Shown here: one piece after another, positions 31,680-41,044 of the stretch | Layout of the letters: each line of letters opens with the position of its first letter | Position numbering within the stretch: the first letter of the stretch is position 1 | Assembly: GCA_038237625.1 (NCBI GenBank) | Contig: JBBRYM010000002.1 | Location: forward strand, 205,993-269,992 | Direction of reading: 5' to 3' | DNA length: 64,000 nucleotides | Origin: JAWVFM01 sp038237625 | GTDB taxonomy: Bacteria; Actinomycetota; Thermoleophilia; Solirubrobacterales; 70-9 | Notes under the pieces: generated by a model | The model's input: the letters and a program-made list of their open reading frames with translations, nothing else | What the model was told of the DNA's origin: nothing | Database searches by the model: none | Made by a program: the position numbers and the translations under genes

Positions 31680-32936
31680 ATGGCCGAAGTCCTCCCCATC
31701 GATGCCCTGCATTACGACCTGGCGGCGGTTGGATCGCTCGACGCAGTCGTCGCGCCGCCCTACGACGTGATCGATGCCGAGCTGCGCGCGCGGCTCGTCG
31801 GCCGGTCCCCTTTCAACGCCGTGGAGATGGACCTGCCGGAATCGGCTGACGACTCCGACCCGTACCTGCACGCCGCCGAGACGCTCGAGGCCTGGACCCT
31901 TCAGGGCATTCTCGCCGCCGATCGCGAACCGTCGATCTGGGCGCTGACACAGGACTATGTTGGCCCTGACGGGGTGTCACGGCAGCGACGGGGCCTGCTC
32001 GCCCGGGTGCGCGTCACCGACTACTGCGCCGGGGAGATCCGCCCCCACGAGCGGACCCAGCCCGGGCCGAAGGAGGATCGCCTGCGGCTCACCCGGGCGA
32101 CTCGCCACAACCTCTCGCCGATCTTCTCGCTTCACCCTGGCGATTCCTGGTCCGCGGTTGAGGCGACCGTCGCGGGCAACCCGTGGGGCGAAGCCACCGA
32201 TGACGACGGCACCGTCAACCGGGTCTGGCGGATCACAGACCGCGCGGTGCACGATGCGGTGACCGAGGCGCTGGCGCCGGCCGAGCTTCTGATCGCCGAC
32301 GGCCATCACCGCTACGAGACCGCGCGCGTCTACGCCGACGAGATCGGAGGCGACGGGGCCCACCGCTACACGCTCATGGCCCTGACCTCGCTGGACGATC
32401 CGGGCCTCACCGTCTTCGCCACCCATCGCCTGCTGAGCGGCCTCGCCGGCGACAGTGCCAGACAGGAGACTCTGGCGGCGACGCTGCGCGAGCGCTTCGA
32501 CATCGAAGAGGTATCTCTCGACGCGCTCGACCCCGCGGGTGAAGATGGCATCGGGGTCTTCGGCTACGTCGACTCCCATTTCCGGCGCGGCTTCCGGCTG
32601 CGTCTGAAAACCCCGACCGCACTCGCCGCCGAACTGCCGGAGCGATCGGAGGCTTACCGCGCGCTCGACGCGGTGATCCTGGAGAAGGTGGTTCTGGAGG
32701 GGGCGCTGGCAATGAGCGCCGCCGACGTCGAGGCCAAGCGCGGCCTTGGCTACGTGAAGGACGCGGCGGGAGCCATCGCCGCCCTCGACAACGGCTACGA
32801 CGCGGCTTTTCTGCTTCGCCCCACCCCGATCGAGGTCGTTCGCGCCGTCGCCGCGGCCGGCGAGACGATGCCCCCCAAGTCCACCTACTTCTATCCGAAG
32901 CTCCCCACGGGGATCGTCTTCAACCCGCTGGGCTGA
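31680..32936 (+). CDS. DUF1015 family protein
   Basis: About 418 residues. Family marks: AVVAPPYDVIDAELRARLVG, NAVEMDLPE, RRGLLARVRV, RPHERTQPGPKEDRLRLTRA, LIADGHHRYETARVYADE. The conserved histidines in GHHR suggest an enzyme, but the activity is not established to my knowledge. ATG 31680 (MAEVLPIDAL) is the usual start; ATG 31668 adds four residues. It begins a plus-strand run with the cobalamin gene. Confidence 0.85.
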   Translation: MAEVLPIDALHYDLAAVGSLDAVVAPPYDVIDAELRARLVGRSPFNAVEMDLPESADDSDPYLHAAETLEAWTLQGILAADREPSIWALTQDYVGPDGVSRQRRGLLARVRVTDYCAGEIRPHERTQPGPKEDRLRLTRATRHNLSPIFSLHPGDSWSAVEATVAGNPWGEATDDDGTVNRVWRITDRAVHDAVTEALAPAELLIADGHHRYETARVYADEIGGDGAHRYTLMALTSLDDPGLTVFATHRLLSGLAGDSARQETLAATLRERFDIEEVSLDALDPAGEDGIGVFGYVDSHFRRGFRLRLKTPTALAAELPERSEAYRALDAVILEKVVLEGALAMSAADVEAKRGLGYVKDAAGAIAALDNGYDAAFLLRPTPIEVVRAVAAAGETMPPKSTYFYPKLPTGIVFNPLG

Positions 32937-32969
32937 GCCGGCCCTGCGGATGCTCTAGGGTCGCGCGCG

Positions 32970-33539
32970 GTGGTCAGGATCTACACCAAGAAGGGCGACG
33001 ACGGCACCACGTCGCTCTGGTACGGCGGCCGGGTCGAGAAGTCCAACCCGCGCACCGAGGCCTACGGGACCTTGGACGAAGCCGCCTCCGCTCTCGGTGT
33101 CGCTCGCGCGCTCTGCGAGCCCGGCGGCGAGCTCGCGGCCGACATCCTGCGCCTCCAGGACGACCTCTTCATCGCGGGCGCCGAGCTTGCAACCGCGCCG
33201 GACGCCGCGGAGCGGCTCGTGGACGGGGTCAGCCGGATCACCGATGAGATCGTGGCCGCGCTCGAGCCCGCGATCGACCGCTACATGGAGCGCGTCCAAC
33301 TGCCGCCGAAGTTCGTGATCCCCGGCGGGACCACGCTGTCGGCCAGTCTCGACGTTGCTCGAGCGGTGATCCGCCGAGCGGAGCGCCGCGCAGTCCAGCT
33401 CTACCACGACGAGGGCCTCGCCCCAACGGCGCTGCTCCGGTTCCTGAACCGAGCCTCGGACCTCGCCTACGCGATGGCCCGATTCGCCGACTCCGACGAG
33501 CCGGAGCTCTTCGCCGGGCGCGAGCGGAAGGCGAGCTGA
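32970..33539 (+). CDS. pduO: PduO-type ATP:cob(I)alamin adenosyltransferase
   Basis: 189 residues from GTG 32970. The N-terminal RIYTKKGDDGTTSLWYGGRV is the ATP-binding signature; FVIPGGTTLSASLDVARAVI and RRAERRAV complete the active site. It transfers the adenosyl group of ATP to cob(I)alamin to make coenzyme B12. No B12 riboswitch is visible upstream. It overlaps the osmC gene at TGATG. Confidence 0.93.
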   Translation: MVRIYTKKGDDGTTSLWYGGRVEKSNPRTEAYGTLDEAASALGVARALCEPGGELAADILRLQDDLFIAGAELATAPDAAERLVDGVSRITDEIVAALEPAIDRYMERVQLPPKFVIPGGTTLSASLDVARAVIRRAERRAVQLYHDEGLAPTALLRFLNRASDLAYAMARFADSDEPELFAGRERKAS

Positions 33540-33949
33540 TGCCAACTGTGAAGGCGATCGCCAGGCGGCGCTCCGGCTATACGCACGACGTCGAGATCGA
33601 CAACCGCCACACGATCGTGGTCGACGAACCCGAGGCGGTAGGCGGCGATGACAAGGGCCCCTCCCCCACCCGGCTGGTCGGCGCGGCGCTTGCGGCCTGC
33701 ACCGCGATCACGATCGAGATGTACGCGGAGCGCAAAGGGTGGGAGGTCGGCGACATGAGCGTCGAGACCGAGATCTCCTATGAGGGCGAGGCCCCCAGCC
33801 AATTCACCGTCTTGCTTCACCTCCCCGGCGGACTGACCGAGGAGCAAGGGGAAAAGTTGCGGGTGATCGCCGGCAAGTGCCCGGTTCACAGGGCGCTCGC
33901 CTCGGAGACCAAGGTCTCGGTCACCGACAGGGTCGTGCCCAGCGACTGA
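33539..33949 (+). CDS. OsmC/Ohr family protein
   Basis: 136 residues with GPSPTRLVGAALAACTAITI carrying one conserved cysteine and GKCPVHRALASET the second, the redox pair that reduces organic hydroperoxides in this family. The stop overlaps the SDR ATG (TGATG), as its own start overlaps pduO, so the three genes are translated together. Confidence 0.9.
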   Translation: MPTVKAIARRRSGYTHDVEIDNRHTIVVDEPEAVGGDDKGPSPTRLVGAALAACTAITIEMYAERKGWEVGDMSVETEISYEGEAPSQFTVLLHLPGGLTEEQGEKLRVIAGKCPVHRALASETKVSVTDRVVPSD

Positions 33950-34749
33950 TGGACCTCGGCCTTGCGGGCAGAGGGTGCGCCGTCACCGGCGCAAGCCGCG
34001 GCATCGGACTCGAGGTCGCCAGGCGGCTGTGCCGCGAAAAAGCCAGCGTCCTACTGGTCGCGCGTAATGAGGGCGCGCTGGAGCTGGCCGCGGAGTCCTG
34101 CTCGAGCGAAGGCGGGCAGGCCGCCCCCCTGGCGCTCGATGTCACCGAAGCGGATGCCGGCGAGCGGATTGTGAGCGCCGCAACCGCGGCGTTTGGCAAG
34201 CTCGACGTTCTCGTGAACAATGCCGGGACGGCGCGCTGGCGTGAGCTGGCAGACGTTCCCGAGGAAGCCTGGTACGCGGCGTGGGAGCTCAACGTGATGG
34301 CTCCCCTGCGCCTCATGCGCGCCGCGATCCCGCCCATGCGCGAGCGCGGCTACGGGCGTGTCGTCAACGTCGCGTCGACCGCGGGCAAGCGGCCCACCGC
34401 CACCATGCCGGAGTACTCGGTGGCGAAGGCAGCCCAGCTTTCGCTCTCGCGGCTTCACGCCGACCTCTATGCGGCCGACGGCGTCCTGGTCAACGCCGTC
34501 TGCCCGGGCCCGGCGAAGTCCGAGCTCTGGATGGAGCCCGGAGGCCTTCTCGACCAAAGCCAGTCAGCGACGGGTGCCGGCTCACGCGACGAAGCAGAAC
34601 AGGCGATGGCAGCCAAGCGGCCGATCTCGCGACTGGCGGATCCTGGCGAGATCGCGGATGCGATCGTGTTCCTCTGCTCGGAGCGCGCCAGCTACGTCGC
34701 CGGGGCGGCCTGGTCGGTGGACGGCGGAACGGTCCAGGTGATCATCTGA
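33949..34749 (+). CDS. Short-chain dehydrogenase/reductase
   Basis: 266 residues, Rossmann fold. Cofactor motif TGASRGIG, NNAG at the end of beta-4, catalytic Ser in VVNVASTAG, and YSVAK (Tyr-x-x-x-Lys). The DGGTVQVII end is typical of classical SDRs. Substrate not predictable. ATG 33949 overlaps the osmC stop. Confidence 0.92.
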   Translation: MDLGLAGRGCAVTGASRGIGLEVARRLCREKASVLLVARNEGALELAAESCSSEGGQAAPLALDVTEADAGERIVSAATAAFGKLDVLVNNAGTARWRELADVPEEAWYAAWELNVMAPLRLMRAAIPPMRERGYGRVVNVASTAGKRPTATMPEYSVAKAAQLSLSRLHADLYAADGVLVNAVCPGPAKSELWMEPGGLLDQSQSATGAGSRDEAEQAMAAKRPISRLADPGEIADAIVFLCSERASYVAGAAWSVDGGTVQVII

Positions 34750-34768
34750 CGACGAAAGGGGACGACCG

Positions 34769-35578
34769 ATGAACGACGTCGATCTTGGCGCGGTCAAGCA
34801 GGTTCAGCAACAGATCTGGTCAAAGGGGGATTTCGCCAAGGTCGGCGAGCTGGCGATGATCGTCGGCGAGAACCTCTGCGAGGCCGCCGACGTCTCTCCC
34901 GGCGAGCGTGTCCTCGACGTCGCCTGCGGCTCCGGCAACGCGGCGTTCGCAGCCGCCCGCCGCACCTGGACGAAGGTGACCGGCCTCGACTACGTCCCCG
35001 CCCTGCTAGAGCGGGCCCGGGAGCGGGCGGCGACCGAGCACCTCGACATCGACTTCGTTGAAGGCGACGCCGAGGCGCTCCCCTTCGACGATGGGCAGTT
35101 CGACGTCGTGCTCTCGACGTTCGGCGCGATGTTCGCCCCGGACCAGGCCAAGACCGCGGCCGAGCTGCTGCGAGTGACCAGGCCGGGAGGCCGCATCGGA
35201 ATGGCGAACTGGACGCCCGACGGCTTCGTCGGTGGCATGTTCCAGACGGTCTCCCAGCACGCGCCCCTGCCTCCGGGCGTCGAGCCACCCGTCCGCTGGG
35301 GAACCGAGGAGCGCCTGCGGGAGCTCTTCGGCGACGGCATCAGCGACCTGCGCGCCGAGGTCGACCACCTGACGATGCGCTATCCCTCGTTCGAGGCCTG
35401 GCTCGAGTTCTTCAAGACCTGGTTCGGCCCGATGCAGATGGCCTACGCGCGGGTGGGCGAGGAGGGAGAGCAGGCGCTCACCGATGATCTGCGTGCGCTG
35501 TTCGACCGTTTCAACCGCGGTGGGGAGGCAATGGTCATCGAGTCGGAATACCTGCGGCCGGTGGCGGTTCGAGCCTGA
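34769..35578 (+). CDS. Class I SAM-dependent methyltransferase
   Basis: 269 residues. Motif I is VLDVACGSGNAAFAAARR, an acidic residue follows in VTGLDYVP, then FVEGDAEALPFDDGQFDVVL and RVTRPGGRIGMANWTPDGF, the UbiE/Coq5-like small-molecule pattern. AAAGGGGA lies before the ATG. Its TGA overlaps the CTG proposed as start of the NUDIX gene. Confidence 0.88.
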   Translation: MNDVDLGAVKQVQQQIWSKGDFAKVGELAMIVGENLCEAADVSPGERVLDVACGSGNAAFAAARRTWTKVTGLDYVPALLERARERAATEHLDIDFVEGDAEALPFDDGQFDVVLSTFGAMFAPDQAKTAAELLRVTRPGGRIGMANWTPDGFVGGMFQTVSQHAPLPPGVEPPVRWGTEERLRELFGDGISDLRAEVDHLTMRYPSFEAWLEFFKTWFGPMQMAYARVGEEGEQALTDDLRALFDRFNRGGEAMVIESEYLRPVAVRA

Positions 35579-36135
35579 TCCCCGGCGAGCTTAGCGATCG
35601 CCTCCTGGGGGTAGAGGAGGCCGGAGTCCTCGACGCACCGGGCAAAACCGACGCTGCGGTGCTCCTGGCGATGCATGGCTGGCCGGCTCGTCCCGGGCTT
35701 GTGTTCACCGAGCGCCACGGGGACCTTCGCCGGCACGCGGGCGAGATTTCTTTCCCGGGAGGCCGGCGCGATCCCGGGGACAAGGACTACGTGGCCACAG
35801 CGCTGCGCGAGGCGGAGGAGGAGATCGGCCTCGATCCCGCCGCGGTCGAGATCGCCGGCGCGCTGCCTCCGGTCGGGACCTTCGTCACCGGGTACCGGGT
35901 GTTTCCGATCGTGGGCCTCCTCGTGGCCTCCCCCGAGCTTCGGCCGAACCCCGCCGAGGTGGCGAGGGTGCTGGAGTTCGATCTGGACGAGCTACGCCAA
36001 TCATTCGCAATGCGGCGCCTGATCCGGCGGGGGGTGCCGATCCGCACGCCGACGTTCGAGATGGGCGAGCACCTGATCTGGGGCGCCACCGCACGGATTC
36101 TGAGCGAATTGATCGGCCGGCTCGACGGCCCCTAG
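35575..36135 (+). CDS. NUDIX hydrolase, CoA pyrophosphatase-like, probable CTG start
   Basis: The NUDIX box GEISFPGGRRDPGD...REAEEEIGL is of the CoA/NAD pyrophosphatase type. The first ATG/GTG/TTG in frame is GTG 35659, but 28 in-frame codons before it encode plausible family sequence (LSDRLLGVEEAGVL, KTDAAVLLAMHG). CTG 35575 overlaps the methyltransferase stop as CTGA and gives 186 residues, close to the family norm. GTG 35659 remains possible. Confidence 0.8.
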   Translation: MIPGELSDRLLGVEEAGVLDAPGKTDAAVLLAMHGWPARPGLVFTERHGDLRRHAGEISFPGGRRDPGDKDYVATALREAEEEIGLDPAAVEIAGALPPVGTFVTGYRVFPIVGLLVASPELRPNPAEVARVLEFDLDELRQSFAMRRLIRRGVPIRTPTFEMGEHLIWGATARILSELIGRLDGP

Positions 36136-36188
36136 CCAAGGGTTCCCACTGGCGCGGTGACCCCGGGTCGCGGTAACCTCTGCTCACG

Positions 36189-36749
36189 ATGGGTGAGGAG
36201 GAGTCCAAAGACCCCAAGAGAGACGCGAGCGGACGCTTCGTGCCCAGGTCCGACGAGGCGCCGCCCGACGACTCGGCCGAGAACGTCAAGGGAGTCGGCA
36301 AAGGCTCACGTCCCGAGAACGAGACGCCGATGGAACGGGTGGAGCGCCTTGCCCGCGGCGACCTCAAAGAGGGTGAGTGGGTCGAAGACATCAGCGACAC
36401 TGTCGCGCCATCGGTTGGCCCCAAAAGCGTCGTCTTCCACCATCCCGTCGAGGAATCCGACCACGACGTCAACGTCGACGCGATGGGCAACGACAAGCGC
36501 CGCCAGGTTGTTGGGAACTCCTACGGACCGAGCTTTGCCCGCCAGGCGACCCTTTACGGAATCGCCGTAGCGATCATCGTCGCCCTGTTCATCGGCGGGA
36601 AGATCGCGGTCGACAAGCTGGACACGCCGCCCGCCCACAGCACCGATCAGGCGCCGTGGTCAGCCGCCAGCGCCAAGCAGCGAACGCCGCAGAAGTTCGT
36701 CGGCGTCGGCAGCAGCAAGCCCGAAGTCTCCACGCCCGTCAAGCACTAA
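36189..36749 (+). CDS. Single-pass membrane protein with a long charged N-terminal region
   Basis: 186 residues. Residues 1-115 are hydrophilic and acidic (PKRDASGRFVPRSDEAPPDD, then VEESDHDVNVDAMGNDKRRQ). One membrane helix follows (LYGIAVAIIVALFIGGKIAV) and a ~40-residue Ser/Thr/Lys/Pro outer segment. Unknown function. Its last 11 bases overlap the convergent Rossmann-fold gene. Confidence 0.65.
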   Translation: MGEEESKDPKRDASGRFVPRSDEAPPDDSAENVKGVGKGSRPENETPMERVERLARGDLKEGEWVEDISDTVAPSVGPKSVVFHHPVEESDHDVNVDAMGNDKRRQVVGNSYGPSFARQATLYGIAVAIIVALFIGGKIAVDKLDTPPAHSTDQAPWSAASAKQRTPQKFVGVGSSKPEVSTPVKH

Positions 36750-37224
36750 TCAGGCTCGCGGCGGCGGCGGCCATCGCCTCGGTCCATCCCTGCGGATAGG
36801 CCAGGTTGGCTGTGACGATTCGCGCGGGAATGCGCCAGGTTTCGCTCGCGGCTTCGACGATGCTCTGACCGCGATCCAAGACCTCCGGCTTCACAGTGCC
36901 GGCCGCCTCGTAGACGACACCACGAACCGGCGTGTCGACGAGCTCCTCCAACAACCGTTCGAGGCGCGCCCCGTGAAGCTCGGACCCGAGGTCGTGGGAG
37001 GCCGTTCCCATCAGCCAGAAGACAACGGTTACGTCTCCAACCAACTCCAGCACCTCTACGATCCGGACCGGATCGGCGAGCGCAGGCTCGAGCCCCCCCG
37101 CTTCGATCTTGCGGAGCGTTTCCTTGCTGCGCGTGGTGCCGCGAACCATCCAGCCCTCAACGCGCAAGGCCGAGCCGAGCTCGCGCCCCCGGCAGCCACA
37201 GCCGACGATCAGGGCGCGTGCCAC
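36739..37224 (-). CDS. NAD(P)-binding Rossmann-fold protein
   Basis: 161 residues beginning MARALIVGCGCRGRELGSAL with a GCGCRG variant of the nucleotide-binding loop, then VRGTTRSKETLRKIEAGGLE, the pattern of NAD-dependent epimerase/dehydratase relatives. It is shorter than full epimerases and lacks a clear YxxxK. Ends GWTEAMAAAAASLISA. Confidence 0.7.
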   Translation of the reverse strand: MARALIVGCGCRGRELGSALRVEGWMVRGTTRSKETLRKIEAGGLEPALADPVRIVEVLELVGDVTVVFWLMGTASHDLGSELHGARLERLLEELVDTPVRGVVYEAAGTVKPEVLDRGQSIVEAASETWRIPARIVTANLAYPQGWTEAMAAAAASLISA

Positions 37225-37230
37225 TCCGGG

Positions 37231-37527
37231 CTAAAAGGGGTTGCCGGGCTCGCCGCGCGAACGCTGGCGGACGGCCTCGTCTTCGCGCGCCATCCGGTTT
37301 GCATCCTCCTCGGTGATCTCCGGCGCACCCCGGCGGCGGCGATACGCATTCTGGGCCTCGATCATCTGGTCGACGTCGTCGAGCTCGAGCTGCGCCTCGG
37401 TCTCGTAGGAGCGCGTGGGCTTCCAATCGACCAGGTCGGCGCCACTGCCCGGGTAGGCGCGGGCAAGGAGGACGAGTAGGAGGACGATGAACCCGACCAT
37501 CCCGAGTGTCAGGAGGATGAAATCCAT
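37231..37527 (-). CDS. Membrane-anchored small protein of unknown function
   Basis: 98 residues from ATG 37527: MDFILLTLGMVGFIVLLLVL with a membrane helix, then a hydrophilic domain (YPGSGADLVDWKPTRSYETE, DQMIEAQNAYRRRRGAPEIT). ATG 37542 would add five residues. The gene lies 6 bases before the Rossmann-fold gene on the same strand and is divergent from the thiolase gene. Confidence 0.7.
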   Translation of the reverse strand: MDFILLTLGMVGFIVLLLVLLARAYPGSGADLVDWKPTRSYETEAQLELDDVDQMIEAQNAYRRRRGAPEITEEDANRMAREDEAVRQRSRGEPGNPF

Positions 37528-37596
37528 GACTACGCCCACCATAGACGCCCCGCGGCCACGCCGCGACACCCGGGTTCGTCCTGCGAAGATCGGGCC

Positions 37597-38802
37597 GTGA
37601 GCGACGCCCTGGTGATCGACGCCCTCCGTACCCCGGTGGGCCGCTACGGCGGCGTTCTCGCAGGCGTTCGTCCAGACGACCTCGCTGCCCACGTAGTGGC
37701 CGCGGCGGTAGAGCGAAACGGCCTGGATCCGGCCGAGATCGCCGATGTCTACATGGGCGCCGCGAACCAGTCGGGGGAGGACAACCGCGATGTGGCCCGT
37801 ATGGCTGCACTGCTCGCGGGCCTGCCGACGTCGGTGCCCGGAGTCACGGTCAACCGCCTCTGCGCCTCCGGGCTGGAGGCGGTCAACCAGGCGTCACGCG
37901 CGCTACGACTAGGCGAGGGCAACCTCTACCTCGCGGGCGGCGTCGAGTCGATGAGCCGTGCGCCGTGGGTCGCGATGAAGCCGGATCGCGCCAACCCTCG
38001 CGGGCCCCAGACCCTTCACGACACAGCGCTCGGCTGGCGGTTAGTGAACCCGAGGATGGAAGAGCTGCAATCAACTGAGTCGATGGGCGAGACGGCGGAG
38101 AACGTAGCCGAGCGTTATGGCATCTCCCGAGAACGCCAGGACGAGTTCGCGCTGCGAAGCCACGAGCGCGCAATCGCTGCGCAAGCCGAGGGACGCTTCG
38201 ACGACGAGATCAGTCCCATCGAAGCGCCGGCGGGGCGCGGTGAGACCACCCTCGTCGAAGCCGACGAAGGGCCCCGGGCGGACACGACACTCGCGCGCCT
38301 CGCCGCGCTTCGCCCAGTCTTCAGAGAGGGCGGCTCGGTGACGGCGGGAAACGCCTCGACGCTCAACGACGGCGCGGCCTGCCTCGTCATGGCCTCGCAC
38401 GAGCGCGCCGCCGAGCTCGGCGCCCGCCCCCTCGCACGCATCGTCGCGATCGGCGTTGCGGGCGTCGACCCCGCCTACATGGGCATCGGCCCCGTCGAGG
38501 CGATTCCCCTAGCTCTTCGGGCTGCCGGCCTCGACCTCGCCGCCATTGACCTGATCGAGATCAACGAGGCCTTCGCGGCGCAGGTGCTCGCCTGCGTCGA
38601 CGAGCTGGGGATCGACTCCGAGCGCCTGAACGTCAACGGTGGAGCGATCGCCATCGGCCATCCCCTCGGCTGCTCAGGAGCACGCCTCGTGACCACGCTC
38701 GCCTGGGAGCTCCGCCGCCGCGGCGCCCGTTTCGGCGTCGCCGCCCTGTGCGTGGGCGTAGGCCAAGGAGTGGCCACGGTGATCGAGAACCCGGAGGCGT
38801 GA
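37597..38802 (+). CDS. Acetyl-CoA C-acyltransferase (thiolase)
   Basis: 401 residues from GTG 37597. The acylated cysteine is in VNRLCASGLEAV, with the conserved NEAFAAQ, GHPLGCSGAR and CVGVGQG loops. Catalyses thiolytic cleavage of 3-ketoacyl-CoA (last step of beta-oxidation), or the reverse condensation. PcaF/PaaJ-like or general degradative thiolase cannot be separated. It heads the acyl-CoA degradation gene group. Confidence 0.94.
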   Translation: MSDALVIDALRTPVGRYGGVLAGVRPDDLAAHVVAAAVERNGLDPAEIADVYMGAANQSGEDNRDVARMAALLAGLPTSVPGVTVNRLCASGLEAVNQASRALRLGEGNLYLAGGVESMSRAPWVAMKPDRANPRGPQTLHDTALGWRLVNPRMEELQSTESMGETAENVAERYGISRERQDEFALRSHERAIAAQAEGRFDDEISPIEAPAGRGETTLVEADEGPRADTTLARLAALRPVFREGGSVTAGNASTLNDGAACLVMASHERAAELGARPLARIVAIGVAGVDPAYMGIGPVEAIPLALRAAGLDLAAIDLIEINEAFAAQVLACVDELGIDSERLNVNGGAIAIGHPLGCSGARLVTTLAWELRRRGARFGVAALCVGVGQGVATVIENPEA

Positions 38803-38937
38803 TCAGCCCGTCAGTTTCAAACTGTTCAGCAGGGCCTGGGCCTGGGTCAGCGCCTCGCCGGTCCCGGGGTTCGGGCTGAACGACTGCACGAGGTAGGTAC
38901 GTACGCGTCCTTCGAACGCGCTGACCAGGGTCGTTCA
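38803..38937 (-). pseudogene. C-terminal remnant of an unidentified protein gene
   Basis: Ends at TGA 38805-38803 and reads LVSAFEGRVRTYLVQSFSPN then GEALTQAQALLNSLKLTG, with coding-like codon use, but no start or upstream domain before the aminotransferase promoter. Probably the tail of a larger secreted or lipoprotein gene. The adjacent 38938-39072 shows nothing else. Confidence 0.4.
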
Positions 38938-39072
38938 AGACTCCTGAAATCCCCGCCCGGCCGGACAGGGACCGGCGACGTTAGTACATACGGCGGACCC
39001 GGTCACCCGATATCCGTCCACCGCAACCCGAGGGGCACCCGGAGACCGAACCCCGGTAGCCTCGCGTCCGCC

Positions 39073-39867
39073 ATGAGCGTCGAGGAGATCATCAGCATCG
39101 ACGGGGCCATTGCCCCCACCGATGAGGCGGTCGTGCCCGTCAAGGACGACGGGCTTTACCGCGGAGACGGCGTCTTCGAGGTCACCCGGCTCTACGGAGG
39201 AGTGCCCTATGTCCTCGACGAGCATCTCGATCGCCTTGAGCGCTCCGCCGCCCAGATCGAGCTTCCGGTCGATCGCGCTTCATTGGAGTCAGAGATCGAC
39301 GCGCTGGTCGAAGCCCATGGCGACGCCGACGCCCAGCTGCGAATCGTGGTGACCCGCGGCGGGCGGCGGATCGCTGCGATCGAGCCGCTGCCCGCCCTCG
39401 CCCCCGCGGTGTCCCTGGCGAGCGTCACCTATCAGCCGACGGTCGTGCTCACCGGCGCGAAGACCCTCTCCTACGGAGCCAACATGCAGGCGACGCGCCT
39501 GGCCGCGGGCCGCGGCGCCGACGAGGCGGTCCTCGTCACCCCGGACGACACTGTGCTCGAGCCGCCCACGTCCACGATCTTCTGGGCCTCCGAGGCCGGG
39601 ACGCTGCGCACGCCGTCGCTCGACGCGGGCATCCTCGACTCGATCACCCGAAGGAAGCTGATCGAGCTTCTCGAGGACGTCGAAGAAGGAAAATTTCCCC
39701 TCAAAGACCTCCTTGGCACGAGTGAGGCATTCCTGGCGTCGTCCGTGCGCGAGGTTCAGCCGGTCAGCGCCGTCGACGGTCACGAGCTCGACCGCCATGG
39801 CCCCCGCACCCAGGCCGCGCGCGCAGCATTCGATGGGCTGATCGCCGACTGGCGCGCAAGCCTCTAG
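39073..39867 (+). CDS. Class IV pyridoxal-phosphate aminotransferase / aminodeoxychorismate lyase-like
   Basis: 264 residues. DDGLYRGDGVFEVTRLYGGV is the fold-type IV start. The PLP lysine is in TGAKTLSYGANMQATR and EPPTSTIFWASE follows. The family includes branched-chain aminotransferases, D-amino-acid transaminases and PabC; which one cannot be told. ATG 39073. It is 4 bases before the acyl-CoA dehydrogenase gene, so co-transcribed. Confidence 0.85.
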   Translation: MSVEEIISIDGAIAPTDEAVVPVKDDGLYRGDGVFEVTRLYGGVPYVLDEHLDRLERSAAQIELPVDRASLESEIDALVEAHGDADAQLRIVVTRGGRRIAAIEPLPALAPAVSLASVTYQPTVVLTGAKTLSYGANMQATRLAAGRGADEAVLVTPDDTVLEPPTSTIFWASEAGTLRTPSLDAGILDSITRRKLIELLEDVEEGKFPLKDLLGTSEAFLASSVREVQPVSAVDGHELDRHGPRTQAARAAFDGLIADWRASL

Positions 39868-39871
39868 AGCG

Positions 39872-41041
39872 ATGGATCTCGACCTCTCCGATGAGCAACG
39901 GCTGATCGTCGAGACCGCTCGCGCCTTCACCGACAACGAGATCGTCCCCCGCGCCCGAGAGAGCGACCGCGCGGCGAAGTTCGACGCCGAGCTTGCCGGC
40001 CGCCTGGGCGAGATGGGCTATCTAGGAGCGCCGGTCGCCGAGAAGTACGGCGGTCGCGGCCTGGACTACACGAGCTATGGGCTGATCGTCGAGGAGATCG
40101 GCCGCGGCGACTCGGCGATGCGCACCGTCGTCTCCGTGCAGACCTCGCTCGTCGGCGGCTCGATCGAGCGCTGGGGCACCGAGGAGCAAAAGCTGCGCTG
40201 GCTGCCAAGCCTCTGCTCGGGAGAAGCCTTTGGCTGCTTCGGCCTGACCGAGCCCGACGCCGGGTCCGACCCGTCGTCGATGCGAACACGGGCGGAGAAG
40301 ATCGATGGCGGCTGGCGCATCACGGGTCAGAAGATGTGGATCTCGCTCGGCAACGTCGCATCGGTCGCCCTTGTCTTCGCGCAGACGGATCCCGAAAAGC
40401 GCCACAAGGGCATCGCCTGCTTTCTCGTGCCGACCGACACCGATGGCTTCTCGACCCAGGAGATTCACGGCAAGCTGGGCCTGCGGGCATCGGACACGGC
40501 CTCACTCGCATTCGACGGCACCGAGGTCGGCGACGACACGCTGATGGGCGGGGTCGGCGACGGCTTCAAGATCGCCATGTCCGCGCTCGACTCGGGTCGC
40601 TATTCGGTGGCCTCAGGGTGCGTGGGCATCTGCCAGGGTTGCGTCGAGGCCTCGGTCGAATACGCCAAGGAGCGCCGCCAGTACGGGGTGCCGATCGCGA
40701 GCTTCCAGCTCGTACAGGCGATGATCGCCGAGATGATCGTCAAGCGTGACGCCGCGCGTCTTCTCGTCCGCCGGGCCGGGATCCTGAAGGACCAGGGCAA
40801 GCCCTCGACCGTCGAAACCTCGATCGCGAAGCTCTACGCCACCGAGGCTTCGGTCGAATGCGCCAACCTGGCGATCCAGGTGCACGGCGGCGCGGGATAT
40901 GTCGACGATCACCCGGTCGAGCGATACCTCCGCGACGCCCGTGTGACCACTCTCTACGAGGGAACCTCCCAGATCCACCAGCTGATCATCGGACGCGACG
41001 CCACAGGCATCAACGCACTGCTGCCGCTCCAGCGCGACTGA
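39872..41041 (+). CDS. Acyl-CoA dehydrogenase
   Basis: 389 residues, FAD-dependent. MDLDLSDEQRLIVETARAFT start, GCFGLTEPDAGSDPSSM and ITGQKMWISLGNVA flavin-binding segments, RRQYGVPIASFQLVQ, and the C-terminal YVDDHPVERYLRDARVTTLY then EGTSQIHQLIIGR with the catalytic glutamate. Introduces the trans-2 double bond in acyl-CoA beta-oxidation. Tightly linked to the enoyl-CoA hydratase (3-base gap). Confidence 0.95.
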   Translation: MDLDLSDEQRLIVETARAFTDNEIVPRARESDRAAKFDAELAGRLGEMGYLGAPVAEKYGGRGLDYTSYGLIVEEIGRGDSAMRTVVSVQTSLVGGSIERWGTEEQKLRWLPSLCSGEAFGCFGLTEPDAGSDPSSMRTRAEKIDGGWRITGQKMWISLGNVASVALVFAQTDPEKRHKGIACFLVPTDTDGFSTQEIHGKLGLRASDTASLAFDGTEVGDDTLMGGVGDGFKIAMSALDSGRYSVASGCVGICQGCVEASVEYAKERRQYGVPIASFQLVQAMIAEMIVKRDAARLLVRRAGILKDQGKPSTVETSIAKLYATEASVECANLAIQVHGGAGYVDDHPVERYLRDARVTTLYEGTSQIHQLIIGRDATGINALLPLQRD

Positions 41042-41044
41042 GCA

